From positions 100,201 through 164,200 of the forward strand of contig NZ_JAHKJW010000003.1 in the NCBI RefSeq assembly GCF_019710745.1: a DNA stretch of 64,000 nucleotides. The letters are read 5' to 3'. How positions within the stretch are numbered: position 1 is the first letter of the stretch; each line of letters opens with the position of its first letter. Positions 44,732 through 53,847 of this stretch are shown here, in pieces. A model generated the notes under the pieces. That model was not told where the DNA came from. It saw only the letters and a list, made by a program, of their open reading frames with translations, and did no database searches. Source of the DNA: Streptomyces beigongshangae (GTDB lineage Bacteria; Actinomycetota; Actinomycetes; Streptomycetales; Streptomycetaceae). Made by a program: the position numbers and the translations under genes.

Positions 44732-45589
44732 CTAGAGGGCTGCCAGGCGGTCGGCCAGGGTGGTGAGCAGCGTGGCCACTCCCTCCGGGCCGGCCACCAC
44801 CAGGTCGGCCCGGTCTGCCAGTTCGGTGACCTCCGTGCTGCCGCTGCACACCAGGAGGCCCGGAAGCCCTTCGGCGCGGAGCTTCTCCACGGCGGCGAAG
44901 GCCGGGAGGTCGCCCAGGTCGTCGCCGCAGTACATGACCGACTCGGCGCCCACGTCACGTACGTACTCGCCGAGGGCCACGCCCTTGTCCATGCCGGGCG
45001 GGCGCAACTCCAGCACCATCCTTCCCGGTTCGACGATCAGGCCGTGCCGCTGGGCGAGCAGGGCGAGCGGCTCGCGCAGTGCCTCGAACGCGGCCTGGGG
45101 GTCCTGGGCGCGGCGGGTGTGGACCGCGACGGCCCGGCCCTTCTCCTCGATCCAGCTGCCCTGCCAGGCGCCGATGCCGTCGAGGAAGCCGGGCAGTTCG
45201 GCACGGGCGGCGGCGACGCCGGGGTGCGCGGCGGGGGCCCGGACGGTGCCGGTGACGGCGTCCCAGCGCTCCGCCCCGTAGTGACCGAGCACGACGAGGT
45301 GGTCCAGGCCCGGGACTCCGGCGAAGCCGCCGTACCGCACGGCGACACCGGCCGGCCGGCCGGTGACGACGGCCACGGAGGCCACCTTCGGGGCCAGTGC
45401 CGCGAGCGCGGGTACGGCGTCCGGGTGGGCGCGGGCCTGTTCGGGGTCCGGGACGATCGGCGCGAGCGTGCCGTCGAAGTCGAAGGCGAGGACGGCCTTG
45501 TGGGGCCGGGCGAGGATGGCATCGAGACCGTCCCGGCCCGCCGTGGTCACGGGGCTCGGGAGCGGCGATGGGTCGGGGTGACTGGCCAT
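44732..45589 (-). CDS. otsB: Trehalose-6-phosphate phosphatase
   Basis: The 285-residue HAD enzyme has motif I DFDGTLAP (residues 37-44), [13 protein letters not shown] and motif [13 protein letters not shown]. It dephosphorylates trehalose-6-phosphate from OtsA. ATG 45589 is used. It converges on otsA with the hairpin repeat in between. Confidence 0.93.
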   Translation of the reverse strand: MASHPDPSPLPSPVTTAGRDGLDAILARPHKAVLAFDFDGTLAPIVPDPEQARAHPDAVPALAALAPKVASVAVVTGRPAGVAVRYGGFAGVPGLDHLVVLGHYGAERWDAVTGTVRAPAAHPGVAAARAELPGFLDGIGAWQGSWIEEKGRAVAVHTRRAQDPQAAFEALREPLALLAQRHGLIVEPGRMVLELRPPGMDKGVALGEYVRDVGAESVMYCGDDLGDLPAFAAVEKLRAEGLPGLLVCSGSTEVTELADRADLVVAGPEGVATLLTTLADRLAAL

Positions 45590-45618
45590 GCTTCGACCCT
45601 ATCCGCCGAGGTGGGGGC

Positions 45619-45858
45619 TTACTCCTCCCGCTCGGCCCTGCGTACGTCACGCACCCGCCGCAGCCGGTTGACCGTCACCGGGTCGTGGGCCAGGGCGCGC
45701 TCCGTGTCCAGCAGGGCGTTCAGCAGCTGGTAGTACCGGACCGGGGTCAGCCCCAGTTCCTCCCGGACGGCCCGCTCCTTGGCCCCCGGCGCCTCCCACC
45801 CCCGCCCTTCCAACGCCAGCACGGCCCGCTCCAGCGAGGACATCCCTCCATCACCCAT
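45619..45858 (-). CDS. DUF3263 protein
   Basis: The 79-residue protein has the DUF3263 pattern (LERAVLALEGRGWEAPGAKERAVREELGLTPVRYYQLLNALLD), a helix-turn-helix-like fold of unknown role in actinobacteria. ATG 45858 is preceded by AGGTTGGGGGC. It lies 29 bp upstream of otsB on the same strand and could be co-transcribed with it. Confidence 0.85.
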   Translation of the reverse strand: MGDGGMSSLERAVLALEGRGWEAPGAKERAVREELGLTPVRYYQLLNALLDTERALAHDPVTVNRLRRVRDVRRAEREE

Positions 45859-45871
45859 GCCCCCAACCTAA

Positions 45872-45896
45872 CCCCGCGCCCCTGAGGGGCGCGGGG
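45872..45896 (-). terminator. Terminator between sugar-binding protein and DUF3263 genes
   Basis: CCCCGCGCCCC-TGA-GGGGCGCGGGG is a perfect 11-bp stem with a 3-nt loop. Hairpin repeat copy E (45886-45904) overlaps it. Confidence 0.85.
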
Positions 45897-45904
45897 AACC
45901 GCGC
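45886..45904 (-). repeat. Dispersed intergenic hairpin repeat, copy E
   Basis: On the minus strand GCGCGGTTCCCCGCGCCCC. Part of a larger terminator-like stem. Confidence 0.8.
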
Positions 45905-45990
45905 GACCGGCCTCCACCCACCCGCGCCCGACGCCCCACCCCAGCCATCCCGAGCCCAACCCTGCCGACCGGCGGAGCCGACCCGCGGAG

Positions 45991-47256
45991 CTACTCCGCG
46001 CTCTGCGCCGCCGCAGCAGCCCGCTGCAGATGCCCCAGCGTCACCGCCGGATTCCCCCCGGCCTCCACCGCCGCACCGATCTGCCGCTTGATGTCCGCGC
46101 TGACGGCCGCCCACGACGTCTGCGCCACGGGGTACAGCTCGGCGTTCGGCAGTTCCTCCAGGAAGTCGACGAGATCCGCGTCGTCCGTGTCCGCCGCCAT
46201 CGCCTCGGACGCGGACGTCGTCACCGGCAGCAGGTCGTACTCGTGCGAGAAGTCGAGCACGTTCTTCTCGCTGTACACGTGGTCGAGGAACTCCCCGATC
46301 TGCTCGCCGTGCCCGTTCTCCTTGAACGCCGTCATCCAGTCGGCGACGCCCATCGTGGCCCTGGACCGCCCGTTGACGCCGGGCATCGGCACCATGCCGA
46401 ACTTCACGCCCTTCTCGGCGGCGGCCTTCATCAGCGTGGGGTGGCCGTTCAGCATGCCGACCTCGCCGCGCGTGAACGCCGCGAACGCCTGCGCGCGGTT
46501 GAGCTTCCCGGGTGCGACCGGTCCCGTGAGGCCCTTGTCGACCAGCTTCTCCTTGAGCCAGGTGAAGGTGTCCGTGTTCTGCTCGGAGTCCAGCGTGTAG
46601 GAGCCGACCGTGTCGGTGTACCCGCCGTTGCCGCTGAGCAGCCACATCATCGTCTCGGCCTGGGCCTCCTCCGGCCCCAGGGGCAGCGCGTACGGGTACT
46701 TCACGCCCCGGGCCTTGAGCGCCGCCGCGGCGGACGCCAGCTGGCGCCAGTTCTCGGGCGGGGTGAGGCCGGCGTCCTCGAAGAGGTCCTTGTTGTAGAA
46801 GAGCAGCCGCGTGGAGGAGGCGAACGGCATGCCGTACTGCGTCCGGTTGATCTCCCCGGCCGCGGACAGCTGCCGTACGAAGTCGGCCTGGGTGTCTATG
46901 GAGAGCACGTCGTCGGCCCGGTAGAGCTGTCCCGCGGCCGCGTAGTCGGCGTACGCGCCGATCTGGGCCATGTCGGGCGGGTCGCCGTCGGCGACCATGG
47001 TCTTGACCTTGGCGTCCACCTCGTTCCACGAGTAGACGCTCACCTCGACGTCGACGTCGGGGTGCTCCTTCTCGTACGCATGGGTCAGCTTGTCCCAGTA
47101 CTTCTGTGAACTGTTCGCCTGGGAGTCGCCGTAGTCCGCCGCCACGAGTCTCAGGGTGACGCCCCCGGACCCGCCGGAACCGCCGCAGCCTCCGAGGGCC
47201 GCGGTCACCCCCAGCGCGGAGACCACCGCGATCAGGCCTGTCACTCGCCGCTGCAC
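45991..47256 (-). CDS. Sugar ABC transporter substrate-binding lipoprotein
   Basis: The 421-residue protein has a lipoprotein signal peptide with lipobox LGGC (Cys24) followed by Gly-Ser, then the family-1 solute-binding fold (WDKLTHAYEKEHPDVDVEV, FYNKDLFEDAGLTPPENW). The sugar is unknown, but the divergent nagK-nagA genes and DasR-type boxes suggest an amino sugar or chito-oligosaccharide. GTG 47256 has GAGG upstream; longer starts are possible. No permease genes adjoin it. Confidence 0.85.
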   Translation of the reverse strand: MQRRVTGLIAVVSALGVTAALGGCGGSGGSGGVTLRLVAADYGDSQANSSQKYWDKLTHAYEKEHPDVDVEVSVYSWNEVDAKVKTMVADGDPPDMAQIGAYADYAAAGQLYRADDVLSIDTQADFVRQLSAAGEINRTQYGMPFASSTRLLFYNKDLFEDAGLTPPENWRQLASAAAALKARGVKYPYALPLGPEEAQAETMMWLLSGNGGYTDTVGSYTLDSEQNTDTFTWLKEKLVDKGLTGPVAPGKLNRAQAFAAFTRGEVGMLNGHPTLMKAAAEKGVKFGMVPMPGVNGRSRATMGVADWMTAFKENGHGEQIGEFLDHVYSEKNVLDFSHEYDLLPVTTSASEAMAADTDDADLVDFLEELPNAELYPVAQTSWAAVSADIKRQIGAAVEAGGNPAVTLGHLQRAAAAAQSAE

Positions 47257-47361
47257 TGCTGCCGTCCTCAACCCTGTCGAGCCCGCCGTCACGCCCGCGC
47301 GTCCGTGTCCCCCCACGGATTCACTGATGCGACCACGTCTTTCGATTAGCAATTTCCGCCA

Positions 47362-47377
47362 TAAGGTCTACACCACG
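47362..47377 (+). promoter_or_regulatory. DasR-type box (dre) 1
   Basis: TAAGGTCTACACCACG matches the dre core GGTCTAnACCA fully. Confidence 0.7.
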
Positions 47378-47379
47378 TA

Positions 47380-47395
47380 AGTGGACTAGACCTCT
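47380..47395 (+). promoter_or_regulatory. DasR-type box (dre) 2
   Basis: AGTGGACTAGACCTCT matches the palindrome AGTGGTCTAGACCACT at 14 of 16 positions. It is 2 bp from box 1, so the centres are 18 bp apart. Confidence 0.75.
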
Positions 47396-47416
47396 CATGG
47401 GGTGAGGGGCGACACT

Positions 47417-48391
47417 GTGCGGGTGAGACACGTCATCGCCCTGGATGTGGGCGGCACCGGGATGAAGGCCGCCCTCGTGGGGGCGGACGGCGGGCTGCTG
47501 CACCGGGCCCGCCGCACGACCGGCCGCGAGCGCGGCCCGGACGCCGTCGTCGAGTCGATCCTCGCCTTCGCCGCCGACCTGCGCGCGCACGGCGAGCGCC
47601 ACTTCGGCGAGCCCGCGGCGGCGGCCGGTGTCGCCGTCCCCGGCATCGTGGACGCCGACCGCGGCGTCGCCGTCTACGCGGCCAACCTCGGCTGGCGCGA
47701 CGTGCCCCTGCGGGACCTGCTCGGCGAACGGCTGCACGGGGTGCCGGTCGCCCTCGGCCACGACGTGCGCACCGGCGGCCTCGCCGAGGGCCGGATCGGC
47801 GCGGGCCGCGGCACGGACCGCTTCCTGTTCGTCCCGCTGGGCACGGGCATCGCCGGCGCGATCGGCATCGACGGCCGGGTCGAGGCGGGCGCGCACGGCT
47901 TCGCGGGCGAGATCGGCCACATCGTCGTACGCCCCGGCGGCACCCCCTGCCCGTGCGGGCAGCGCGGCTGCCTGGAGCGGTTCGCGTCCGCGGCGGCGGT
48001 CAGCGGGGCGTGGGCCGCCGCGACCGGCGACCCGGACGCCGACGCCGCGGACTGCGCGAAGGCCGTCGAGTCCGGGGACACCCGGGCACGGGCGGTCTGG
48101 CAGGACGCCGTGGACGCGCTCGCCGACGGGCTGGTCACCGCGCTCACCCTGCTGGACCCGCGCACCCTGATCATCGGCGGCGGTCTCGCCGAGGCGGGGG
48201 AGACCCTGTTCACCCCGCTGCGCGCCGCGATCGAACGGCGCGTCACCTTCCAGAGACTGCCGTCCGTCGTTCCCGCGGCGCTCGGGGACACCGCCGGCTG
48301 CCTCGGCGCGGGTCTCCTCGCCTGGGACCTGCTGGCCACCACCACCCCTCCCGTCCCCGCTTCCCCCGCCCCGGAGGTAACCGCCCGATGA
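47417..48391 (+). CDS. nagK: ROK-family N-acetylglucosamine kinase NagK
   Basis: The 324-residue protein has ALDVGGTGMKAALVG (phosphate-binding), the ROK zinc motif CPCGQRGCLERF and FAGEIGHIVV. It phosphorylates a sugar, and next to nagA it is most likely GlcNAc, as in S. coelicolor nagKA. GTG 47417 has GAGGGG upstream; GTG 47402 is less likely. It overlaps nagA by 4 bp (ATGA). Two DasR-type boxes lie upstream. Confidence 0.88.
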   Translation: MRVRHVIALDVGGTGMKAALVGADGGLLHRARRTTGRERGPDAVVESILAFAADLRAHGERHFGEPAAAAGVAVPGIVDADRGVAVYAANLGWRDVPLRDLLGERLHGVPVALGHDVRTGGLAEGRIGAGRGTDRFLFVPLGTGIAGAIGIDGRVEAGAHGFAGEIGHIVVRPGGTPCPCGQRGCLERFASAAAVSGAWAAATGDPDADAADCAKAVESGDTRARAVWQDAVDALADGLVTALTLLDPRTLIIGGGLAEAGETLFTPLRAAIERRVTFQRLPSVVPAALGDTAGCLGAGLLAWDLLATTTPPVPASPAPEVTAR

Positions 48392-49608
48392 CCACTGAGC
48401 GCACTCCCCCGGCCGGCCCGCGCGCCGTGGTGCTGTCCGGCGCCACGGTGGTGCTCCCCACGGGCACGGTGCCCGACGGCCGCGTGATCGTGGAGGGCAC
48501 CCGCATCGCCGGGAGCGCTCCCGAGGGCGCCCCGCGCAGGGACCTGACGGGGTACTGGCTGGTCCCCGGCTTCGTGGACATGCACAACCACGGCGGTGGC
48601 GGGGCGTCCTTCACCTCGGGCACGGTCGAGGAGATCCTCCGGGGCGTCCGCACCCACCGCCTGCACGGCACGACGACCCTCGTCGCCTCCACCGTCACCG
48701 GCGACATGGACGGCCTGGCCCAGCGCGCCGGACTGCTCTCCGAGCTGGCCGAGCAGGGCGACCTCGCGGGCGTCCACTTCGAGGGCCCGTTCATCTCCCC
48801 GTGCCGCAAGGGGGCGCACTCCGCGGAGCTGCTGCGCGACCCCGACCCGGCGGAGGTGCGCAAGCTGATCGACGCGGCGCGCGGCCAGGCCCGCATGGTC
48901 ACCCTCGCCACCGAGCTGCCGGGCGGCATCGACTCCGTACGCCTCCTCGTCGAGCACGGCGTCATCGCGGCGATCGGGCACACGGACGCGACGTACGAGC
49001 AGACGGTGGAGGCCATCGACGCGGGCGCGACCGTGGCGACGCACCTGTTCAACGCGATGCCCACGCTCGGTCACCGCAGCCCGGGGCCGATCGCGGCGCT
49101 GCTGGAGGACGAGCGGGTCACCGTCGAGCTGATCAACGACGGCGTCCACCTCCACCCGGCCTCCCTCCAGCTGGCCTTCCACCACGCGGGCGGCGGACGG
49201 GTGGCGTTCATCACGGACGCGATGGACGCGGCGGGCTTCGGCGACGGCCGGTACATGCTCGGTCCGCTGGAGGTCGAGGTGGCGGACGGGGTGGCGCGCC
49301 TGGTGGAGGGCGGCTCCATCGCGGGCTCCACGCTCACCCTGGACCGGGCCTTCAAGCGGGCGGTGACCCTGGACGGGCTGCCCGTCGAGGACGTCGTCAC
49401 GGCCGTCTCCGCCAACCCGGCCCGGCAGCTGGGCCTGTACGACCGGGTGGGTTCGCTGGAGCCGGGCAAGGACGCCGACCTCGTCGTCCTGGACTCCGGC
49501 TTCGAGGTCAAGGGCGTGATGCGCCGGGGCGAATGGCTGGTCGAACCACCGGAGAACCCGGCCCGGCAGGACACGTTCGGGGACTGGGCCGAGCCCCGCC
49601 GTCTTTGA
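48388..49608 (+). CDS. nagA: N-acetylglucosamine-6-phosphate deacetylase
   Basis: The 406-residue amidohydrolase has VPGFVDMHNHGGGG, EGPFISPCRKGAH, IGHTDATYEQT, LFNAMPTLGHRSPG and ITDAMDAAGF. It deacetylates GlcNAc-6-P to GlcN-6-P, joining chitin and cell-wall sugars to central metabolism. GGAGG precedes ATG 48388, which overlaps the nagK stop. Same operon as nagK. Confidence 0.95.
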   Translation: MTTERTPPAGPRAVVLSGATVVLPTGTVPDGRVIVEGTRIAGSAPEGAPRRDLTGYWLVPGFVDMHNHGGGGASFTSGTVEEILRGVRTHRLHGTTTLVASTVTGDMDGLAQRAGLLSELAEQGDLAGVHFEGPFISPCRKGAHSAELLRDPDPAEVRKLIDAARGQARMVTLATELPGGIDSVRLLVEHGVIAAIGHTDATYEQTVEAIDAGATVATHLFNAMPTLGHRSPGPIAALLEDERVTVELINDGVHLHPASLQLAFHHAGGGRVAFITDAMDAAGFGDGRYMLGPLEVEVADGVARLVEGGSIAGSTLTLDRAFKRAVTLDGLPVEDVVTAVSANPARQLGLYDRVGSLEPGKDADLVVLDSGFEVKGVMRRGEWLVEPPENPARQDTFGDWAEPRRL

Positions 49609-49676
49609 CATGATCGGGGTTCCGGACAGGCGAGCGCGCCCGGCGGGCGCCTGCACACCGGGGGAGGTCGGCCCAG

Positions 49677-50606
49677 GTGATCCTCACCGTCACGCTGAAC
49701 ACCGCTCTCGACATCACGTACCGCGTACGGGAACTGCGCCCTCACACCTCCCACCGGGTCACCGAGGTGACGGAGCGGCCCGGCGGGAAAGGGCTGAACG
49801 TGGCCCGGGTGCTCGCGGCCCTCGGTCACGAGGTGTCGGTGACGGGCCTCGCGGGCGGTGCCACCGGACAGGCGGTGCGGGAAGGGCTCGCGCGGACCCC
49901 GGGGATCGTGGACGCGCTGGTCCCGGTGGGCGGCCCCAGCCGCCGCACGGTCGCGGTCGTCGACACCTCCACCGGCGACACGACCCAGCTCAACGAGGCG
50001 GGACCGGTGATCGCGCCCCACGAGTGGGCGGCGTTCCAGGAGGCGTACGAGGTACTGCTGCGGTCCTCCTCGGCGGTGGCGCTGTGCGGCAGCCTGCCAC
50101 CGGGACTGCCGGTCGGGGCGTACGCCCAGCTGGTGCGCACGGCGAGGGCGCTGGCGGTTCCGGTGCTGCTGGACACGAGCGGGGAGCCGTTGCGGCGGGG
50201 CATCGCGGCACGGCCCGACATCGTCAAGCCGAACGCGGACGAGCTGGCCGAGCTCACCGGTGCGCACGATCCGGCGCAGGCGACCCGGGACGCGCGCCGG
50301 CGCGGAGCACACGCGGTGGTGGCGTCACTGGGAGCGCGGGGACTGCTCGCCCGTACGCCCGACGGGGACTGGCGGGCCGCTCCGCCCCGTCCGCTGCGGG
50401 GCAATCCCGCGGGGGCGGGCGACGCGGTGGTCGCGGGGCTGCTGTCGGGGCTGGTGGAGCGGCTGCCCTGGCCGGAGCGGCTGGGGCGGGCGGTCGCGCT
50501 GTCCGCGGCGAGCGTGCCGGCGCGGACAGCGGGGGAGTTCGACCGGGTGGTGTACGAGGAACTGCTGGGGCGGGTGGCGGTGACCGGCGCGACCACCGTC
50601 GCGTAG
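49677..50606 (+). CDS. PfkB-family hexose kinase (1-phosphofructokinase type)
   Basis: The 309-residue protein has TVTLNTALDITY, ERPGGKGLNVARVLAALGH and GNPAGAGDAVVAGLLSGL, with the catalytic Asp in the last motif. The 1-phosphofructokinase/tagatose-6-P kinase branch is likely; the substrate is not certain. GTG 49677 is preceded by GGGGGAGG. It lies 68 bp after nagA and could extend the operon. Confidence 0.85.
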   Translation: MILTVTLNTALDITYRVRELRPHTSHRVTEVTERPGGKGLNVARVLAALGHEVSVTGLAGGATGQAVREGLARTPGIVDALVPVGGPSRRTVAVVDTSTGDTTQLNEAGPVIAPHEWAAFQEAYEVLLRSSSAVALCGSLPPGLPVGAYAQLVRTARALAVPVLLDTSGEPLRRGIAARPDIVKPNADELAELTGAHDPAQATRDARRRGAHAVVASLGARGLLARTPDGDWRAAPPRPLRGNPAGAGDAVVAGLLSGLVERLPWPERLGRAVALSAASVPARTAGEFDRVVYEELLGRVAVTGATTVA

Positions 50607-50681
50607 CGCCCCGCGGGGTGCCCGGTGGCCGGCCGGGCCGGCTGCGGGTTCTCGTCGGCTGCGGGCCGATGGGGGCTGGTC

Positions 50682-50700
50682 GCGCCGTTCCCCGCGCCCC
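50682..50700 (+). repeat. Dispersed intergenic hairpin repeat, copy F
   Basis: GCGCCGTTCCCCGCGCCCC, one base different from the other copies, between convergent pfkB and the carbohydrate-binding gene. Confidence 0.8.
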
Positions 50701-50725
50701 CTGAAAGACCGCGCGGCGGCAACTG

Positions 50726-51694
50726 TCAGTCCTTGACCTGGCCCGCCTTCAGACGGAGCTGGTCCAGCAGGACGTTGCAGTCGTCGCCCTGCCGGCAGGA
50801 GATGGAGATCGTGTTGGTGCCCTTGGTGAGGGTGGGCCAGGAGTAGGTCTCCGTCCAGCCCTTCTCCCACTCGTTCTCCTTGGCGCCCGTGAAGTTGCCG
50901 AGGTTCAGCTTGCTGCCGAACTCCTTGCCGTTCACGGTGAGCGTCATCTTGGCGTCCTTGCCGGCGACGCTGTACCGCGTGAAGACGGTGTACGTACCGG
51001 ATTCCGGGATGCCGTCGACGGTCCAGGTGACCTCGGAGCCGACCTGGTTCAGGCCGGTCACGTAGCGGCCGCCGCCCGCGCTCGCGCCCTGGACGTCCGA
51101 GGCGGTCGTCACACCGGGGCCCAGCTTCAGTGCCTGCGCGTCGATCTCGGGCAGCTCGACCGGCTCCGCGGCCTTCTCGGTGGACGACTCGCTCGGCTCG
51201 GCGCTCTGCCCCGCGGACACGGTCGGGTCCGCGGCCGCGTCGCCGCCCTTGTCCTCCTCCGAGTCGCCGCCGAGCATCGCGATCCCGATGCCGACCACCA
51301 CGGCCGCGACGACCGCGACGGCACCGATCAGCAGCCCCTTGGTGTTGGGCCCGCGGCCCCGGCCACCGCTGCCCCGGCCGCCGCCGCGCCGGCTGTCGGG
51401 CGCCGACTGGTGCAGGGCCGTGGTGGTCCGGCCGGTGAAGGACTCGGGCCCGGCGTGGTGCGCGTTCGGCTGCCCGTACGTGCCCTGCGGCTGCGCGTAC
51501 TGCGCGGTGGGCGCGTTCTGCGCGGCGGACTGGCCGTACTGGCGCTCGCCGACCGGACGCACCCGGTTCACCGAGCCGGGGTAGCCGTAGCCACCGCTCG
51601 GCGGCTGGGCTCCGGCGGCCTTCCCGTCCTCGTACAGATAGCCGAACGGGTCGTCGTCCTCGGGCGTGCTCGCGCCGTTGCTGCCGGGCGTCAT
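50726..51694 (-). CDS. Membrane-anchored carbohydrate-binding protein
   Basis: The 322-residue protein has a Gly/Tyr/Gln-rich N-terminal cytoplasmic region, one membrane helix (about 119-140), an acidic Ser/Glu linker and a C-terminal domain (about 200-322) that resembles CBM35-type sugar-binding modules (GGRYVTGLNQVGSEVTWTVD, YTVFTRYSVAGKDAKMTLTVNG). It would bind glycan outside the cell. GGAG precedes ATG 51694. Confidence 0.75.
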   Translation of the reverse strand: MTPGSNGASTPEDDDPFGYLYEDGKAAGAQPPSGGYGYPGSVNRVRPVGERQYGQSAAQNAPTAQYAQPQGTYGQPNAHHAGPESFTGRTTTALHQSAPDSRRGGGRGSGGRGRGPNTKGLLIGAVAVVAAVVVGIGIAMLGGDSEEDKGGDAAADPTVSAGQSAEPSESSTEKAAEPVELPEIDAQALKLGPGVTTASDVQGASAGGGRYVTGLNQVGSEVTWTVDGIPESGTYTVFTRYSVAGKDAKMTLTVNGKEFGSKLNLGNFTGAKENEWEKGWTETYSWPTLTKGTNTISISCRQGDDCNVLLDQLRLKAGQVKD

Positions 51695-51812
51695 CCCTTG
51701 GTCTCCTAGCGGGTGCGGTTCAGATGCGGTACGGGGGAACGAAAGGCGAGCCTACCCGGTTCCCGTGCACCGAACGGGTGACTCAGCTCGCACGACACCC
51801 CTGACCTGCGGG

Positions 51813-53522
51813 TCAGCCCGCACGCCTGTGCGCTTTGGGACGAGACCGTTTCTCTACGTACATCCGCTCGTCCGCGGACTGCAGGACCTCGTCCGCCGTC
51901 ATGCCGCAGTGGGCCCACCCGATACCGAAGCTGGCGCCGACCCGCATGGTCCGGCCGTCGACCCTGATCGGCTGGATGATCTCGCTGCGCAGCCGGACCG
52001 CGAGGTCCTCGGCGTCGGCCCGCCCCAGCCCGTCCGCGAGCACCACGAACTCGTCGCCGCCGAGCCGGGCGACCGTGTCCCCGTCCCGGACGGCACCGCT
52101 CAGCCGGCGGGCCACCTCGATCAGCACGGCGTCCCCGGCGTTGTGCCCGAAGCGGTCGTTGATCGACTTGAAGCCGTCGAGGTCGCAGAAGAGGACCGCG
52201 AGCCCCTTCGTGCCGTCGTCGCGCTCCCCTTCGGGTGTGACGGTGTGCACATGGTGGCCGTACGGGTCGAACGCGTCCGGCACCGGCGGATAGTCGAACG
52301 CGTGCCCATGGGCGTCGTACACGTTCCCGTCGTACCCGTTCCCGTCGTACCCGTTCGCGTTGCGCGCGGCGACCACCTGCCCGTACGCCGCGTCGATCGT
52401 GTCGACCGCGCCGGGTTCCGTCGCCGTGGGACGCGCGCACAGCCGGGAGGCGAGCCGGGAGCGCAGCTCCGCGGAGTTCGGCAGTCCGGTGAGCGCGTCG
52501 TGCGAGGCACGGTGCGCGAGCTGCAGCTCGCGCCGCTTGCGTTCCTCGATGTCCTCGACGTGGGTGAGCAGGAAGCGCGGCCCGTCGGCGACGTCCGCGA
52601 CCACGCTGTTGCGCAGCGACACCCACACGTACGTGCCGTCGCGGCGACAGAGCCGCAGCTCGGCGCGGCCCCCTTCGGCGGAGGTCCGGAGCAGGGTGCC
52701 GATGTCCTCGGGGTGGACGAGGTCCGAGAAGGAGTAGCGGCGCATCGAGGAGGCGGGACGGCCGAGGAGCCGGCACAGCGCGTCGTTGGTCCGCAGGATC
52801 CGGCCGTGCTGGTCGCCGCCCATCTCGGCGACGGCCATGCCGGAGGGGGCGTACTCGAATGCCTGCCGAAAGCTTTCCTCACTGGCGCGCAGCGCCTGCT
52901 GCTCGCGCTCCAGGCGGACGAGCGCGCGCTGCATGTTGGCGCGGAGCCGCGCGTTGCTGATGGCTATGGCGGCCTGGAACGCGTACATCTGCAGCGCCTC
53001 GCGGCCCCAGGAGCCGGGGCGCCGTCCGTTGCGCGGGCGGTCCACGGACAGGACACCGATCAGTTCGCCGCTGGAGACGCCCGGGACACCGGGCATGTAC
53101 ATGGGGGCGAAGAGCCGGTCGGCGGGGTGCCACTCGTCCTCGAAGCGCGGTTCGGGCCCGTCGGTGTGCCACTGCGGGACGTCGTCGTCGTCGAGGACCC
53201 AGCCCTCGGTGTGCGGTATGAAACGCAGGTCGCCCCATGCCTCCCCCATGGACAGCCGGCGCTCCCAGGACTCCCGGGAGCCCACCCGGCCGGTGATGAG
53301 CGCCTCGGCCGCGGCGTTCCCGGCGAAGGCGGCGACCACGAGGTTGTTGTCGGGCTGGACGAGGTTGACGCAGGCCAGTTCGTAACCGAGACCGTTGACG
53401 ACGCCGTCGGCGACGGTCTGCAGTGTGTCGGCCAGGCTGCGGGCCTTGTTCATGTCCGCCATGACCTGATGCAGCTGCCGCAGGGTCGCAAGGCGGACGT
53501 ACGGCTCCGACTCGGTCTCCAT
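51813..53522 (-). CDS. cdgB: GAF-PAS-GGDEF diguanylate cyclase CdgB
   Basis: The 569-residue protein has an N-terminal GAF domain (about 30-200), a PAS domain (about 235-350, FEYAPSGMAVAEMGG) and a GGDEF domain with an intact active site (GGDEF at 488-492). It makes c-di-GMP, which in Streptomyces controls BldD and development. The layout matches CdgB. Within the GGDEF domain, a segment of about 70 residues with Asn-Gly-Tyr-Asp repeats is inserted. ATG 53522 has GGGAGGG upstream. BldD- and CRP-like boxes precede it. It has no EAL domain. Confidence 0.9.
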   Translation of the reverse strand: METESEPYVRLATLRQLHQVMADMNKARSLADTLQTVADGVVNGLGYELACVNLVQPDNNLVVAAFAGNAAAEALITGRVGSRESWERRLSMGEAWGDLRFIPHTEGWVLDDDDVPQWHTDGPEPRFEDEWHPADRLFAPMYMPGVPGVSSGELIGVLSVDRPRNGRRPGSWGREALQMYAFQAAIAISNARLRANMQRALVRLEREQQALRASEESFRQAFEYAPSGMAVAEMGGDQHGRILRTNDALCRLLGRPASSMRRYSFSDLVHPEDIGTLLRTSAEGGRAELRLCRRDGTYVWVSLRNSVVADVADGPRFLLTHVEDIEERKRRELQLAHRASHDALTGLPNSAELRSRLASRLCARPTATEPGAVDTIDAAYGQVVAARNANGYDGNGYDGNVYDAHGHAFDYPPVPDAFDPYGHHVHTVTPEGERDDGTKGLAVLFCDLDGFKSINDRFGHNAGDAVLIEVARRLSGAVRDGDTVARLGGDEFVVLADGLGRADAEDLAVRLRSEIIQPIRVDGRTMRVGASFGIGWAHCGMTADEVLQSADERMYVEKRSRPKAHRRAG

Positions 53523-53622
53523 TCGCCCTCCCCTCGAGACCTCGACAGCAACTCCAGGGTTCTCTCCCGGCCTACCCCCTACCGACTTCCCCGCCACTGA
53601 ATCACAGCGCGCTGCTCACTCG

Positions 53623-53635
53623 GTACACAGGGTCA
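53623..53635 (-). promoter_or_regulatory. BldD-like box upstream of cdgB
   Basis: GTACACAGGGTCA fits the BldD consensus TnACnCAGnGTnA with one mismatch (first base). It lies about 100 bp upstream of the cdgB start. BldD control of cdgB is established in S. coelicolor. Confidence 0.6.
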
Positions 53636-53648
53636 ACAAAATATGGCA

Positions 53649-53668
53649 CCTGTGACTCAAGTCACAGG
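53649..53668 (-). promoter_or_regulatory. CRP-like palindrome upstream of cdgB
   Basis: CCTGTGACTCAAGTCACAGG is a 9-bp inverted repeat with a 2-bp centre and contains TGTGA-N6-TCACA, the CRP consensus. Confidence 0.6.
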
Positions 53669-53847
53669 GGAAGATGAACAATTAGGTAGAGTTTCTGTGT
53701 TTTCGCGGTGCGTTTACTGAACGTAAATTTGTGGAAGATGTGCGCGCGCCTGATGAGAGATCCGCATCACACTCCCCCTTCAGTCCTAGGACCCGGTTCG
53801 GACCCTGGTCGGATGTGATGAACGTTGGCGGAGAATAGCGTCTTCCT

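Noticed and set aside
53649..53668. The CRP-like palindrome as a BldD box
   Set aside because: The half-sites are 4 bp apart instead of 5. The site at 53623-53635 fits better.
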